Assembly (NCBI GenBank): GCA_003971905.1
Contig: RSEE01000024.1
Span: forward strand, 682,001 to 746,000
DNA from: Moniliella sp. 'wahieum'
Lineage: Eukaryota; Basidiomycota; Moniliellomycetes; Moniliellales; Moniliellaceae
Length of the DNA: 64,000 bases
Direction of reading: 5' to 3'
A program made the translations under genes and the position numbers. The notes under the pieces were generated by a model that saw only the letters and a program-made list of their open reading frames with translations, was not told the origin of the DNA and made no database searches. Each line of letters begins with the position of its first letter. The first letter of the stretch is position 1. This document shows positions 42,641 through 55,251 of the stretch, in pieces.

Positions 42641-44999
42641 ACTTTCCAACATACTATAACGCGTAACGTAGAACGCATAACGCGTAATGCTAGCGGCTCT
42701 CAAAATACCTGTCACGCGCACGGGACCTATGACGGAGTCGCGTGAAACTTGCTGATGTGTGTTTGCAAAACGGTCACGTCCAGCCTCTGTTCCATCCACC
42801 CGGCCTCTGTCCGTCCCCCCTGTGTACGCCCCTTCGCGGTCCTTTCCCCAATTTGTATCCACACCCTCCCTCCCTCCCTACCTTAATTTTGTTCCCTGCT
42901 TAATTACAACTTCCTTTGCGACCTCGCTTTGTCATGGGATTAGCCCCCAGGGGGCTCGCCCCTAAGTATGTCGTGTACCAAGTCCCAGACCCGCTTGGCG
43001 TCCAAACTACCTTGTCCAAGCTGCTGTCCAAGCATCTTCACGACCGAACAGCATAGGGCGACGATGTAGCTCATCCACCCGCCCCTCTTCGCGCAGTCAT
43101 CTTCATCAACTCTTCGCGCGGCGAGAAGCCAAGAAAATTGCCAAAAGATTTGATGTGGGAGTGCGTCTTTTCTTTTTTTTGCCAATTGGAGTGCTGATGG
43201 CTAACCAGTCCTGCCTCTTTTCTTCAGCACTATACTTTCGCCCCTCTCCGCATCGGACTGGGCGGGAAACACCCATCCCCCCGAAGCGGAAGAACGAGCG
43301 GAGGATCAAGCCAAGTTTGCGCAGGGAGAGGAGCCGGTGGTGTGGTGGGAACGAGCTCGCTCGATGTATTAATGGGCATGCCAGATTGCGACGAGCTGTT
43401 CTGGGTTGGCGTCCCATCAGTTAATACGGGCTTCGATTTGATTCAGGTCGCCGGCTATGTCGCCCGAGGCGAGGTAAGCGAGGCTAAACCATCATTCACG
43501 CCCCGGGACACCAAGTTGGCCATGAACTGCAGAGCCCGAGCTCGAACGAACGGCGGGTCTATATATGTGGGCAACGTAGCGCATTGGCTACTCACTGCTG
43601 CACCTTGCCTCTTGGGGGCGTGAACACTTGTCTCTATATGTCCATCCCCTTCGGTGTGAAAATGCGGAGGGCACCCAGCTGTGCAAAGCGTGTCAACTCT
43701 ATGTCCCGTGTTGCCCTCTACCTTGTAGCCCGGCCCCAGTGACCTTCCATTTTCCGGCGCCAACAGCCTTTGATTCTCCAGCACAACTCCCACGGCCCCG
43801 CGGCCGCAGCCCCACTGTCCGATCAAGCCGGAGATCAACAAAGCCCCCGCCGAGGCAGCAGCGATCCCTTCTTCATCCGCTCGTCCTCTTGTTGAGCCAT
43901 CCAGCAGCGCCGGCATCATCACAAGCGCCCACACCCTTTAACCTCCACCGACGAGAGAGTTACACGGAGACGCAGTGAGCGGTCCCGAGTTCCAAGGTAG
44001 GGATCGGACTTTGAAAAACGAGAATGCGACGGCAATTTCGTTCCGGCCTGAGTGCTGCGTATGTGGAGCACAGATTACAGTGGCTCCGCTGCAGGGAGCA
44101 CGGTGCTTGGTTTACTGGGTGCGTTTGATTGCTCATCTAGGCCCATCTCGTCCATCAGGAGCAACTCAACAACGTCCATGCCATTCTCGACCATGTTGGC
44201 AGATGCCTGCTCGCGGCTGCTCCTGCATCACCATATGTCCTCTATAAGTGTGGCAATATGGTATCCATGTCCGGCGGGCCCAGGTATGCCTGCATCGTCC
44301 CCGGTGAAGTAGCAGTCGGCGGGATGGTGGACAAGGACCGGGTGTAGTGGGGGGTTCAGCCTAGCTCAGCGTTCAGGTCTGCCATTTGTTAGGCGAAACG
44401 CGCTCAACGTTGAGGTTCCACATCCAGCCACCGCCTTGTTTCCATCTTGCAATACTCCCCGCGCGACTCAAGCCACCTCCATCGCCCTCACCCACCACCC
44501 GCTACATCTCGTCCCACGATCGTCGGCGCAGCCAAGAAACACCACGAGTATCGGAATCAGCTGCCCTCTCTCGTTCTGCACCCCGCTGATATCACGTTAG
44601 GCACCGGATGCCTTCGAACCACCACCCCCGTCATCTTGGATCGCGGCGTCTGGGATCGCGGCGGTGGGTAAGTGAAAAGGCAACCTTGTAGGGAGCGGTT
44701 CGCATACATTCCACGCTGACTGGGCGCGGGGGGGGAATGAACGTACGAACAGAAGAAACACGCAGGGAACCTGGCGCCATCACTAAAGGCGCAAGTGCGA
44801 CTCAACCACCAGATGAACACGCCCCACAAGCAAGGCCAACCAAGACAAGTGGACGAATCGGACATGCTTCCCCCTGTCCGGTCCACCAGGGCTTGGTGCG
44901 CGTTCGGCTGAGCCTACCATGCTGGGTGTGTAATAGAGACGTGTGGCGTTGAAGTGCGTCCTGCGGCCGAACATACGCACGAGAGTTCGCTTGTAGCTC

Positions 45000-47150
45000 G
45001 GCCAACACTGAGTCATGGGCCGTAAGCAGGTCATCGCAGCGACACGGCCCATGGGTCCCTCGAAAACGGGACGAGCGATGACGACACTGTTGGCCCATGG
45101 CCGCTCACGGCGCGCTTCAAAAACGTACATGATGAAGGTGAGATCGAAGGATTTCTCTAACGAAGCCGAGATATGCTCGTACTTGAACTTCTACAGGGCA
45201 TCATCGTAACCCTTTGGAGAGGCGAACCCATTCAACCTCGGTTCGAGCACAGCCTTTGGCACCCATCCTACCTATACAGGCCGCGTAATATCGCCGGGCA
45301 CCACCCTCACCGACGTGACGGACAATAACTGCACCGGAGTGGACTTGGATGAAATCGACTTTGCCGCTTTGATTGCAACATTCAGACCAGAAAGACGTTG
45401 GGGCAGGTCTATCCGGGCGGGTCCAGCCCCTCTTTTCTTAGTACGTGCGGCCCTCGAGTGCGACCGCTTCGATGATTTTCTCCCCGCCCTCACTTAGAGT
45501 ATTTACCGCGGCACTGTCCCAGGCCGTACGTTCCTGCTGGCCTCCCGTCTTACCCCCCTGGAGAAGGCATCAGTAGGTATCCGCCCCATCGTCTGTGGAG
45601 AGCTGATCTACCGTATGTGCGCCAAAGGCATCGCTCGAGCGATCGCCCCCGACAGCTGGCTCTCCCCACTCCGCTGGGAGTAGCATCGCCAAAAGGAGTG
45701 GAGCCTAATGTACGGATGGTCGAGAGCATGACAACGACAGGTAGGGTGGACGACACTGGGCGATTTCAACCACGTCGCTGTGCTCGATTTTACTAGCGCT
45801 TTCAACACTGTGTGCCGTCGCACACTCACCAAAGCGCCCCACAGATTCGCCCCGTGTCCTTTCATTGGACCGATGGATCTATGGTACCCCCACACAGCTT
45901 TGGGTTGCGTCGGGTGGGAATGAGACAGGTGTTTTGTCGGAAGAGGGCATCCGGAAGGGCGATTCCCTCGCCCCCTTTTCTTCTACATTGCAGTGCGGCG
46001 CATGCTGGAGAAGTTGGAAAAGGAACTGCCACCGGGCACCTTGTGATAGCATACATGTACGACATTTTCGGACGAGATTCAGGCATTACCGCCAGAGCTA
46101 GGGGTGGATTGTCGTCGATCGTGGCTCCGGGACCAACTGGCGAGAGTCTGAGGAAGAACATGCCCAAGTTTGATGGCCTCATCTTTAGGGACGCGTCTTA
46201 CTATGGCGGTACACAGTATTCAGACGAACCCGCGTCACCTGCTCCGCACCATGCAGATGGAGGGTGAGCTGGACGATGTGCTGGCCGAGATTGATGCCTT
46301 CATGTGTACGGAGTTCAGGTGGATCCGGGGCGACGAGGACCCCAAGGTGCCAAGGACGATCACTTCCACATGCTCATGAGCTAACGCACGGGCTGCAGCC
46401 ACAACGAGGTCAACGACTATCTTATTACCACTTATGTTGCCCCATCGGGACCACACACGGCGACAGGGGGAACGCATCTAGGAAGCAAAACCAGCGCTGC
46501 CGGGAGATGTAGGAGAAGAGGCGGCAAGAGCTGCTCCAGAAGCTAAACCTTGCCGATGGTCCAATGTGGCCGAGCACAGCAACCCGTTGTGCCACACTTG
46601 GCTCCTCCATTCTATCAGCCCCGTGCCTCCGGCTCACCGACAAGCAGGTTGAGGTTGGTCTCCAGCTCCGCATACTGTGCCGCCATGCTGTGCCGCTCCA
46701 CGCGCAGCATGTGCAAGTGCAGCGTCATGTCCTCGCTGGAGCACGTCATGGCTTGCACCCGCACCCAGGCCAAGTTTGGGGCATTGCATCATGCAGTGCG
46801 GGAGCCCATTCTCTACCTCGTTCGCTCCATCCCCGACACCCACGTCCACAACGAGCCCACTGTGGTTATAGAACGAGGCGCGGGAGGAAGCCAGTGCGCA
46901 CTGACTGCCGCGCAATGGGGCCTGGAGCAATCGGAGGATCAGGAATGGCGGTGGACCATACGCTGCGCGACACGGGAACGCCGGAGGCGCAGACCGCGTA
47001 CCGGACAGTGATACATGAGAGCACCGCGACGCCTTTGGAACACTGGGAGAATGAGCTGCTTCGGCTGCTGGAGCAAGCAGAATGCGACAAGAACGCCAAG
47101 TACCATCAGGGACGCACCCAAGAACCGTTTCCCCCCTGGTTTTGACGACG
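45000..47150 (+). mobile_element. Fossil non-LTR-type reverse transcriptase element
   Basis: Fragments of a reverse-transcriptase polyprotein lie in order along the plus strand. An upstream block resembles the GIRPIVCGELIYRMCAKGIA motif of the (V/I)RPIAVGE group of retroelement RTs. It is followed by a LDFTSAFNTVCRRTL box, a GIRKGDSLAPF-type box with the neighbouring catalytic region, and a C-terminal zone with Cys/His residues and HVMACTR near 46740-46760. The element is broken many times and looks old. The best guess is a LINE-like retroelement; the exact clade cannot be set by eye. Sequence at 43.1-45.0 kb may be its 5' part. Confidence 0.65.
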
Positions 47151-47939
47151 CGAGGATAGTACTACGGCACCAAGACAACGGGCAAGATGGTTGCGCACTG
47201 GAAGGATTTGACTACTGACTCCCAAAGGAAATGGTTCCTTGCTCGGATGCCTATCACGTTCATCCGTGCCCACACACGCTACTTCGGGTATGGGAACGGA
47301 TGGCGGGCACCAGAGGGTCCTGATATCCTGGCGATCCCCCTGGTTCCTTAACAGGGGTGGCGCTACCAAGCAGCACACGCAAAATGAACGGGTCGGTTTA
47401 GGCGTAGCGTTTCCCCTGTCCCAGCCTTAATCCCTGTCAATGATATGGATGCAGAGTAGAGACTATACTCATCACCATTGATGCATACAATGATGGTGTA
47501 CACACCCAGTCTACAACTGTTTTTGACGACTCTTCGTGTGAACACGGTACATATGGACACTGCCAATGTGGTTGTCCTCACTGATATTGCTCCAATCGAG
47601 CAGTGGCCCCACGTTGCCCCTGGGTGCAACGGGTGCGTCTTTGGTTGTTCTTCCCGTGCTTCTTATACATCTGTTGCCTTTATAGTAGAAAACTGAGTAG
47701 TATGGCCGTGGCAAACATACCGTCGCATTGTCCAACGAAACTAATCATATCACAACAGTGTGAGCCTCCCACAGTGTGCCAGTTATAGGCGGCAGAGGGG
47801 CAGGATCGAGGAAGTGAGATCTGGGAGAGGTAACATGTAGCAGTGGGAGACGTTCCCTCCCTTAAGATGGGCTTGTGAGAGGAGGTTAACAACAAAGCGG
47901 TGTAATAGTTGAGAGACACCAAGGAACCAAGCGAGGGAG
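47151..47939. other. Intergenic region downstream of the reductase gene
   Basis: No gene recognised. Moderate AT content; the part near 47939 is probably the 3' region of the reductase gene. Confidence 0.55.
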
Positions 47940-48932
47940 CTAGTGATGAGACGCAAATACTTGCGCCACTGTCTCGTCCAGGCCGATCGCGCGGTCGCCC
48001 AGCAAAGCCAGAAAACGGGAATTGTCCACCGTGGTGAGATCTTTGGCGTCCAAGTCGGGCAAGGACTGCCAGCTAGCAGCCAGCGGCGCGTCGGGCACCG
48101 CCTTGAGCACCGCCTGGACCAGACTTCGCAACGTATAGATCGAGTGGTACGCCAAGATTCGTTCGTTGTTCACGTCGGGGTTGATGAGCGCCTCGACGTG
48201 CAGCTGCGCCACGTTGGTCACATTGACGAAGAATTGCGAGAAACCAAACATGCCGAGAAAGCTCGGGTCGCCCTGCGCCAATTGTGGCACCACACCATTG
48301 GTACTGTTGGTCGATGCGCCAGCCAACTCACCGCCCAGAGTCAAATTGGGGTTGACGGTGCACACGCCGATTTGGGGGTTGGCACGCTGGAACGCCAACA
48401 CGGCTTTTTCCGCCTCGTACTTGCTCGCCGTGTAGATGTTGAGCGGAGTGGGCTGAGTCTTGGCCATCTCCAACCCGGCATCGTTCCATGTCGCCGGGGT
48501 GAGGTGGTGCGAAACTTCCCTGTCCCAGTGGGCGACAGCAACACAACTGGACGTGACCACCACGCGACGTACGTTGGCCTGTTTGCTAGCGTCCAACAGA
48601 CCTTGCGCGCCCGCCACGGAGCACGTGACCACGTCCCACCCAGTCCCAAGCGACATGTTGGACGCGATGTGCGCCACGCCCTGCACGCCTTGCACTACCG
48701 ACGCATACGCCCCCTCGGCGGCCATGTCCGGTACCACCACCTCCAGCCGGTCCGACCCGAGCGGCGCAAAGCCCTTGCGGAACGCATCGGCTTTAGCGTC
48801 TGTGCGCACCGCAGCACGCACGTTCAGCCCCGCTTTCAGCGCTTGGTCCACCACGTGCGAACCGACAAACCCACTGGCGCCTGTGACCAGCACCCACTCG
48901 CCCGGACGAAGTGCAGCAGAAGAAGAGGTCAT
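47940..48932 (-). CDS. NAD(P)-dependent epimerase/reductase, dihydroflavonol-reductase-like
   Basis: Intact 330-residue extended short-chain dehydrogenase. The cofactor loop is VLVTGASGFVGSHVVDQALK at residues 14-33. The catalytic YxxxK is in NIYTASKYEAEKA, with a TSSCVAVAH serine region before it. The length and the DVVTCSVAGAQGLLDASKQA segment fit fungal aldehyde/ketone reductases related to dihydroflavonol 4-reductase and yeast Gre2. Such enzymes reduce carbonyl groups with NADPH; the substrate is unknown. No intron, no frame jump. The gene stands alone among mobile-element fossils. The ATG at 48932 (MTSSSAALRPGEW) is chosen; there is no earlier in-frame ATG nearby. Confidence 0.93.
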   Translation of the reverse strand: MTSSSAALRPGEWVLVTGASGFVGSHVVDQALKAGLNVRAAVRTDAKADAFRKGFAPLGSDRLEVVVPDMAAEGAYASVVQGVQGVAHIASNMSLGTGWDVVTCSVAGAQGLLDASKQANVRRVVVTSSCVAVAHWDREVSHHLTPATWNDAGLEMAKTQPTPLNIYTASKYEAEKAVLAFQRANPQIGVCTVNPNLTLGGELAGASTNSTNGVVPQLAQGDPSFLGMFGFSQFFVNVTNVAQLHVEALINPDVNNERILAYHSIYTLRSLVQAVLKAVPDAPLAASWQSLPDLDAKDLTTVDNSRFLALLGDRAIGLDETVAQVFASHH

Positions 48933-49479
48933 GTTCAATGTATGTATGGGTGTAAGGGTGGGGTGGGATGCGGAGGGGAGGAAGAAGCGTAGATGAAGAA
49001 AGGAGTAGGGCAGCCAAGACGAACCAGCTCGTCTTTTATTTCTTCGGGAGTGGCTCTATCAAAGGGTAGTGTTGCATGATGGAGTTGCGCCTTGGGTCTC
49101 GCTGAGGTTCGGACATTTGACATTGTTACGGGGCGCTCCGGTTATCTCCGGACGCTGAGCCCCGCATTCGTAGCAATCTCAGCCCAACACGCGTCAGTTA
49201 GGTTACACTAGCGAGAGAGAGCCAGTCAACACCTTATCCTTGCTGCGGATATCATCCGCGGCCCGCCATGGTCGCATGGGCTTATGCATGGGTACGATGA
49301 TTTGTGCCCATTGCGTCCAGTCTTGTCAGAATCCTTCCTGCTGCGCCCGACTACGCAGCGTCAGCGCCTTGGGGAGCAAGGACTGTGCTTACTAGTCTTT
49401 ACCTCTCTGGGAAGTGCCCCTCATTCTTCTGTCTACTATACCTGTCATGCAGAGGCACTTGAGGCCTGGTTCCTTCTGC
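48933..49479. other. Reductase promoter and spacer
   Basis: No gene recognised. Contains a GGTTACACTAGCG patch near 49200; no clear TATA box for the reductase. Confidence 0.5.
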
Positions 49480-50060
49480 TGTATATAAGCAGCCATGTCT
49501 ATAAGGCTTGCTACTTAGCTGTGGTCCTTGTCGACCATCTTGTCTCCTCCCTTTGGTCTCCCCGACTACCAGTTCCTCTCTCGCCCTTCCACCTTCTACC
49601 ACCCTTACACTTACGAATTTACGACTTACGTCGAGTGCACTGCAAGCCGCGGTTACTCTCATCAGTAGCGCTTACTCTTCTTCAGGACGATCCAACTTAT
49701 GGATCCGGAAGACGGGGGGAAGGAAGATCAGTAGAGAGAGAGAGGAAGGGAAAGTCTGCCTCCTGACAAGTGAGCAGGCAGTTGATGGTGTATTGCATTG
49801 CACAGGAGCTACAGAGACTAGAGAATATTCCTGCCCGCCAGGAAGGAGTATTGCAAAGAACTATGAATCCCAAGGTTCCGGGCGTGGGCTACCGGCGCCA
49901 CTATACACCAGTGCGGCGTTAAGTCGCGGTCACGCAGCGGCTCCAAGACCTTGCATCCCTGGCAGGCTCTTGGTGTGGAGGTCGGAGACGTTGTCCACAC
50001 CAGTTTGATGGACACAGGCGCGACAATACCCGCTCGGTTGCTCTCACGTATATAGTGGTA
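49480..50060 (+). mobile_element. Fossil LTR-type retroelement piece with an aspartic-protease-like motif
   Basis: A TATATAA-containing stretch at 49483 that could derive from an LTR promoter is followed on the plus strand by a short reading stretch with GVEVGDVVHTSLMDTGATIP near 49965-50030. The DTGAT core in this setting resembles the active site of retroelement proteases. Family not assigned, broken, with several interruptions. It abuts an oppositely oriented fossil. Confidence 0.4.
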
Positions 50061-52640
50061 GGAGCGAGTTGCCGGCGGCAGCACACTCTCCCAGACCCCC
50101 TGGTCTTCCAGGTTCTTCACCTCGTGTCCTGGAACGCCTGCTTCCACTCGCTTGCATCCGCACCTCGTCATGCCTCATGTTCGTTGCGGGCATCCACCCA
50201 CAGAGGGGGAACATCCCTACAATTGTCCCCACCATTTCCCGCCGTGGCCGCGGCAGAATTAACCAGACTGACGTGACGAGGCCGTCGACGCCAAGTTCGT
50301 GTCGTTGCTGCGAGAAGGACTCGGCACGCCTCACCAGGCACAGTCCTCGGTCTTGTGCGTCTTGGGCCCGTATTTGCCGCTTGCCGTGCGCGCAGGAATG
50401 AATTTGATACGTTCCGTCAGATCCTCCCACGTCACGCCATCGATTTCAGCTTTCCACGGGAGAGTGACAGGTAAGACGCCTTTTCCTAGACCGTTGATCA
50501 GGAACATGTTGCGAAGGGAGGAAGGTCTGCGCCTGCATAAATCTCGTAGGGCCGCGCCACGCGTCAAACAGTCGAATGTACTCCGCACCACTTTTGTCAC
50601 CACGCATAGGGGTAGGGTCGTTACGAAGAAGCGTCCATGGATCCTGAGAAGTGCGTGTCCGCTTGAAATAGCTCCATATCGCGGACGCCAATAGAGGTCC
50701 GGAGATACCGTCTTTCAGGGCCCGACGAGGGCACGTGGGTCCGTCCCTGTCCAACGTGGTGACCAGGAACTGCCCCAGGTCAAGGTCATGCTCATAATCG
50801 TATCCAGTCTGAGAGCTTGCATTGTCCAACAGGAGCACATTCGTCTTGATTTCGTTATCCAGGCTTCGCTCTACAGCTCCAAAAAAGTCTTGCATATACG
50901 ACGACCACGAACGATAGGATGCAGCTTTTGCTGTGAGCTTGGGCAGATTTGACCAGCCACCACTGTGCTTCAAAGCAGTTTCAATCGCGGCGTTGACCGT
51001 AGGAAGCGACTTTTGAGGTACGGCAGAAGCCAATGGTGTCACGATACCGAGGTGCACCGCTCTCTTCCTAGCCGCCACAATCAGACCCATCACCATATTG
51101 CCGGGCACAACAGTGCGCGCCAAGGCAATGATATCGTTCATCTCTGGGGGAGAATGCGTGACATTGGGCCAAGTTCTCAACATGTCGGCCCCATCCCGAT
51201 GTAGTGGTGACGCGGCCTGGTGCGCCTGGTCCTACAACGGCAGTTCCGCCGCCAATAACTGTGGCTGATCCATCCGACTCGGTGTCAGACTCCGGTTGGG
51301 AGGTAGGAACAGCAGCGGATGTGCCGTGATAGGCAGCATCCGAACGGAGTGAGGGGAGACGGTTCGGGTCCGGCAAAAGCACGGAGGCGCCGCTTTGCGT
51401 GGCGCTCGGCGAGGGTGCGGCGTTAGTTCTCATAGTAGCGTTGCCCGGCAAGGAGATTTCCTGCTCTTGGTGCATGCGGCGTGGTGGTAAATAGCCGCTT
51501 GGGTTGATGTGACCTGATCTTTGAGAACGAGTGTTCATAGACCGGCGCTGAGACGGAAAGAAACTGGGCTGTGCCTGAGGGGCGCGGCCTGAGCGCGGGG
51601 TCGCGAGCGTGCGGCTTCTGTTGTTCCGTCTTTTGCGGCGGTGGCGGGTGGACCGGGTGGAAACCGGGGTGGCAGCCGGAGCCTGAGCGGCTTCGCGCGC
51701 GGCAGCGGGGATGAGACGGTGCAAGATGTTGTACCACTCGTCCCAGCCGTAGGTCTGGGCTTCGACGAGTCGGATTCTGAATTGGTTGGGTATGCAAGCG
51801 ATCGCCTGCTCCATGAGGGTGCGTCATATGCCGGCGCGCCGCCGAGGGTCTCGCGATTCTTGTAGACCTCGGCCGGAAGCAGAACAAGGGACGTCAGGTT
51901 CCGGTAGTGCTGACCTCCGAGGATGCTGGCCTTGAGTTCTCTGCGACGCTGGGGAAGGTCAGGGAAGGTCAGCGCTCTCTTCCAGTGCGACGACGTATTG
52001 GGGCCAGGAGTCGGAACCTTGACACGAGATGAGGGCTACCTGGGCCCACGGTATCGACCCGGGCACCAACGTGGCACCGTAGTGACACACTCGGCTCGAA
52101 TTCATGTCCAGGCCTCTGTCCGTACAGAAACGCTCGAAGTTGAGCAGCCAACGGGGAAGATCCAAGGGTTCGGATGGAATTTCTTGCCGAAATTCTGTAG
52201 GCCCGAATTGCGCCTCGTTGGATCCTGAGGTCTGGGCGATACCCGGGGTGGTAGACGGAGGTCCGGCTGAGCCAGCGACGGCGCCAGTCACGGTGGCATG
52301 TCGAAGCGCGCGCAAGAGCATTAGTACTCGTGGCTAAAGGATGCCAGGAGCGTCGCTAGGAAGATCGTACTCGAGTAGCGGCTTCTGCGAGAGCTTGGCA
52401 ACGAGAGCATCCTTGCTGAGATCGGCCGCGGACGGCATGCCGGCAGCCGTGGCGATGGAACGTAGGGGCTCTACGTTGCAGGCGTGCCAGTAATAATGCT
52501 CGGACACGGACATCCTGTGAGGGTAGCGGGAAGGCATGGGGAGCGACAGGAATAAGGAGCGGGAGCGAGAGGAATATTCGTTCCACCCAGTAGCTCTTGC
52601 GTCGTCGACTTGACACGAGCAGCACACTCGGCTGTGCAAG
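50040..52640 (-). mobile_element. Fossil LTR-retrotransposon Gag region
   Basis: Minus-strand stretches from about 52640 down to 50040 read as a Gag-like protein. They comprise an N-terminal segment with SKDALVAKLSQKPLLEYD, a helical capsid-like segment (WLLNFERFCTDRGLDMNSSR; LVPGSIPWAQVALISCQGSD), and a basic/Pro/Ser-rich linker. Further helical segments follow, with a possible Cys/His knuckle (KTHKTEDCAW) near 50340. No reverse transcriptase or integrase was seen in the same orientation. The element is broken in several places. Ty3- or copia-like status cannot be set. Confidence 0.5.
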
Positions 52641-52913
52641 TACTAGCGAGCAGCAGACCAGACGATCAGAGCGGTCAGGAGGTATTGAGTGGAGCGAAGA
52701 GGATGGGGGTGGTCGCGAAGGACAGGAATGGGAGGCTGCGGGTTGCCCGCTGCGCCCCAGTGCCCTGAGGCGCACTGCGTCAGCCTGGGCACGCTATCTA
52801 TCCACGTAACTGTAAGATCACCGATCATTCGATCATACATCATGATTAAATTGATCGGCTGGATCGTCGGGTAGGGTTGCCTGGATTTGAAAGTGGCAAC
52901 TGGCGGTTGTGGA

Positions 52914-54730
52914 ATGCCATCCCACAGCATGCCGCTGTCCCTCGCTGAGCTGGATTCGGGCCTTGTGCGGCGCACCTTCTTCAGCTCGCCTCCTCTCCCA
53001 TCTTCGACCCCCCACCCACCCATCGTGGACAGCCCCGACGACGCAGGGCACGCGCAGGAGGATTGGAAGGACGTGTTTCGTGTGCTGACAACGTCTGGGG
53101 CCTGCCCGAGCCGCTCCCAAGCAGAAGCAGCGGCGTCTCGACGCCATCGCTCAGCGCCTCGTGACCAGCACGCCGGCGTATGACCTGGTTGCACTCGAGG
53201 AGCTGCGGGTGTCGCACGTCGACTACATTGCGCTGCAGCGTACCCTCGCCCCCCCGTTTCCCATGGTGCAAGTTCTTGTACGGCGGCGCCTTTGGCATGG
53301 GCCTCGCCCTCTTCTCCCGCTTCCCCATTGTCCGCACCAAGTCTATCTCGTACGACTACAACGGGCTCCCTGTCGCCGTGGGCGAGGGCGACTGGATCGT
53401 TGGAAAGGGCGTGGATGTCGCTACGATTGATGTGCCTGCCCTGCCCCGCGGGCTGGATGTGTTCCTCACCCACACTGTAGCTGCCGGTGGCGAACAGGGG
53501 CCCGAGTGGACACGCTGTCCACGCATCACCCAAACTTGGCAACTGGCCCAATGGGCGCGCGACAGCGCCAACAAGTCCGCCATGTCTTGCTCGTACGCCC
53601 CCCTCCACCTCACTTTTATCCCCTACGCTAACGTTGTCTTGCCTTGCCAGATGGGCGACTTTAATTGCACCCCGGCCTCGCTGTCTGCCCGCCGCTGCGC
53701 GACGTTGGGGGCTGACTGACGTCTACCTCGCCACCCACCCTGACATGGGCGAGATACAAATGGCTCTTGCCGCCGCGCGTGACGAAGAGGGAGAGGGCGG
53801 TCACGAGGGAAAGGACGGTAGGGACGCCGCCTTGCCCGATCCTCATCGTGGTATCGCCGAGCTAGGCATAACGTGTCACTCGCCGCTCAACAGTTGGACA
53901 GCAGGCAAGAAGCTCGATGGAAACGCGCTCCGCGGTGCAGGAAAAGTCTGGATTACATCTACTAACTCCTCCTCGTTTCGTCGACGACGTATGAACCCCC
54001 GCCCTTTCCGCTCCGACCTCAACCTCCACTTTGCCTCAAGCAGCGAGGGGAGAGATGACCCCACTTTCTTGCCATGTTGCCTTTACCAACTCATCCCGCA
54101 GCACAACATCAGCTACTCTGACCATGTCGGCCTGGGGCGACCTTCCTCCTCGCTCACCCCTCCTATCCCCCTCCGGCCACCGCACCCCTGGTCGTACCTA
54201 GGGACCCAGAGCAGGGCATGACGTAGACCTGTCAGAGGGAAAAAGGGCCCGCGCGGTCGAGTGCCTTCACGCGGCTGTCTCCGCGTTGGTCCAAGGGCAA
54301 GCACAAGCGGAGGGTTCTGGCTTGGGTGTTTCTCAATACAGTGGTGTTGGCGGTGGTGGCCCTGTGTATTGGTGCGGGGTTCCAGCCGCCGGGGGGGTGG
54401 GCGCTGTGTTTGCTTTTTTCTCTGTTGTTGCCGGGTTTGGCGGGATGACAATGTTATACGCTGGGCTCATCTGGGGCCAGTGGGAAAAACGTGGGTGCAC
54501 TCTCTACGCAGTCGATGTCTATGCACAACAGAGCCCACTGACGAACTTGTGTTCTTTTGTCTCTTGTGTTCTCCCTTTCTCCTACAGGTATGCACCACAC
54601 CATGCGCGAATCCATGCAGGAGGAACTGCGATGCCTCCATCACCTCTCCACCCGCACATCTACCGTACCTCCCATTATCACTCCTGCCGTACCTGCTCGC
54701 ACCAATCCCGCCTTCACCCCTGCCCTGTAA
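52914..54730 (+). CDS. ISC1: Inositolphosphosphingolipid phospholipase C / neutral sphingomyelinase
   Basis: Mg-dependent DNase-I-like phosphodiesterase that releases ceramide from complex sphingolipids. Visible: NVWGLPEPLPKQKQRRLDAI (across jumps), the metal-site Glu block YDLVALEELRV, the family loop FLYGGAFGMGLALFSRFPIV, GEGDWIVGKGVDVATIDVP and FLTHTVAAGGEQGPEWTRC. The catalytic MGDFNCTPASL follows a 58-bp intron (53593-53650), and the late SDHVGLGA histidine lies near 54117. The C-terminus has two adjacent membrane segments (LAWVFLNTVVLAVVALCIGA and GGWALCLLFSLLLPGLAG). A 97-bp intron (54491-54587) precedes a 46-residue tail. At least four small frame jumps occur. The start among the ATGs at 52914 and 52929 is unsure. 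Confidence 0.88.
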
Positions 54731-55251
54731 CCGGGAACGTCCGCTTTTTTCTCCTCAGCTCACTTCTTCCGCTCAAACTCTTTTGCCCTGCATTCTGCAT
54801 ACCAATGATCCATCCCCCACTTTCCTCCTCGGCCTCATCTAACCCCACACTAATTCCAAAATCCCCCCGTCGGCATAACCGATTTCTTTATGTTTTTGTT
54901 CTTTGTGTGCCAGTACCTCAGTTCTTTTCATGTTTGCTGACTTGCCCCCGAGAAAAATAAAAAAAGCTGATTTACCTCGAGTGAATGCAAACAGGTGTCA
55001 CGGAGCTACCTGGCAATACGAGTAGTAGGGTAGAGAGAAAGCGACCGAGAAGAAAATGGGGCCGAATCACCTTGGGGATGCGAATGAGCGTGGCAGACAT
55101 AATCGATAATCTCTGGGCCATACAAGTCCGCCCGGCCCTCAATTCCGCCCACGGCGTGGAGCGGTTATGTTCAACTGGCAGCCGGGACCGCTTGCTCGCC
55201 TTCTTGCCTTGCTGCCTCTCTGCACCGCGCGTGGACGGCCAGGCGGATTCG
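54731..55251. other. Intergenic spacer
   Basis: No gene recognised. The A-rich AATAAAAAAAGC at 54956 is a plausible polyadenylation region for the sphingomyelinase gene. The remainder is leader sequence of the F-box gene. Confidence 0.55.

Larger units (their letters stand above)
40386..44999. other. Gene-poor, repeat-rich stretch
   Basis: No host gene recognised. Contains TGAGGCCTG and TCACCGCC motifs at 40750-40780 and 41553-41585, a TATATAA at 41216, the second copy of the dispersed repeat (42011-42221), the TCA-AGCT array (42411-42449) and TGACGGCG repeats (42585-42640). The open frames at 43155-44350 have no recognisable family and may be the 5' part of the reverse-transcriptase fossil that follows. 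Confidence 0.5.
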
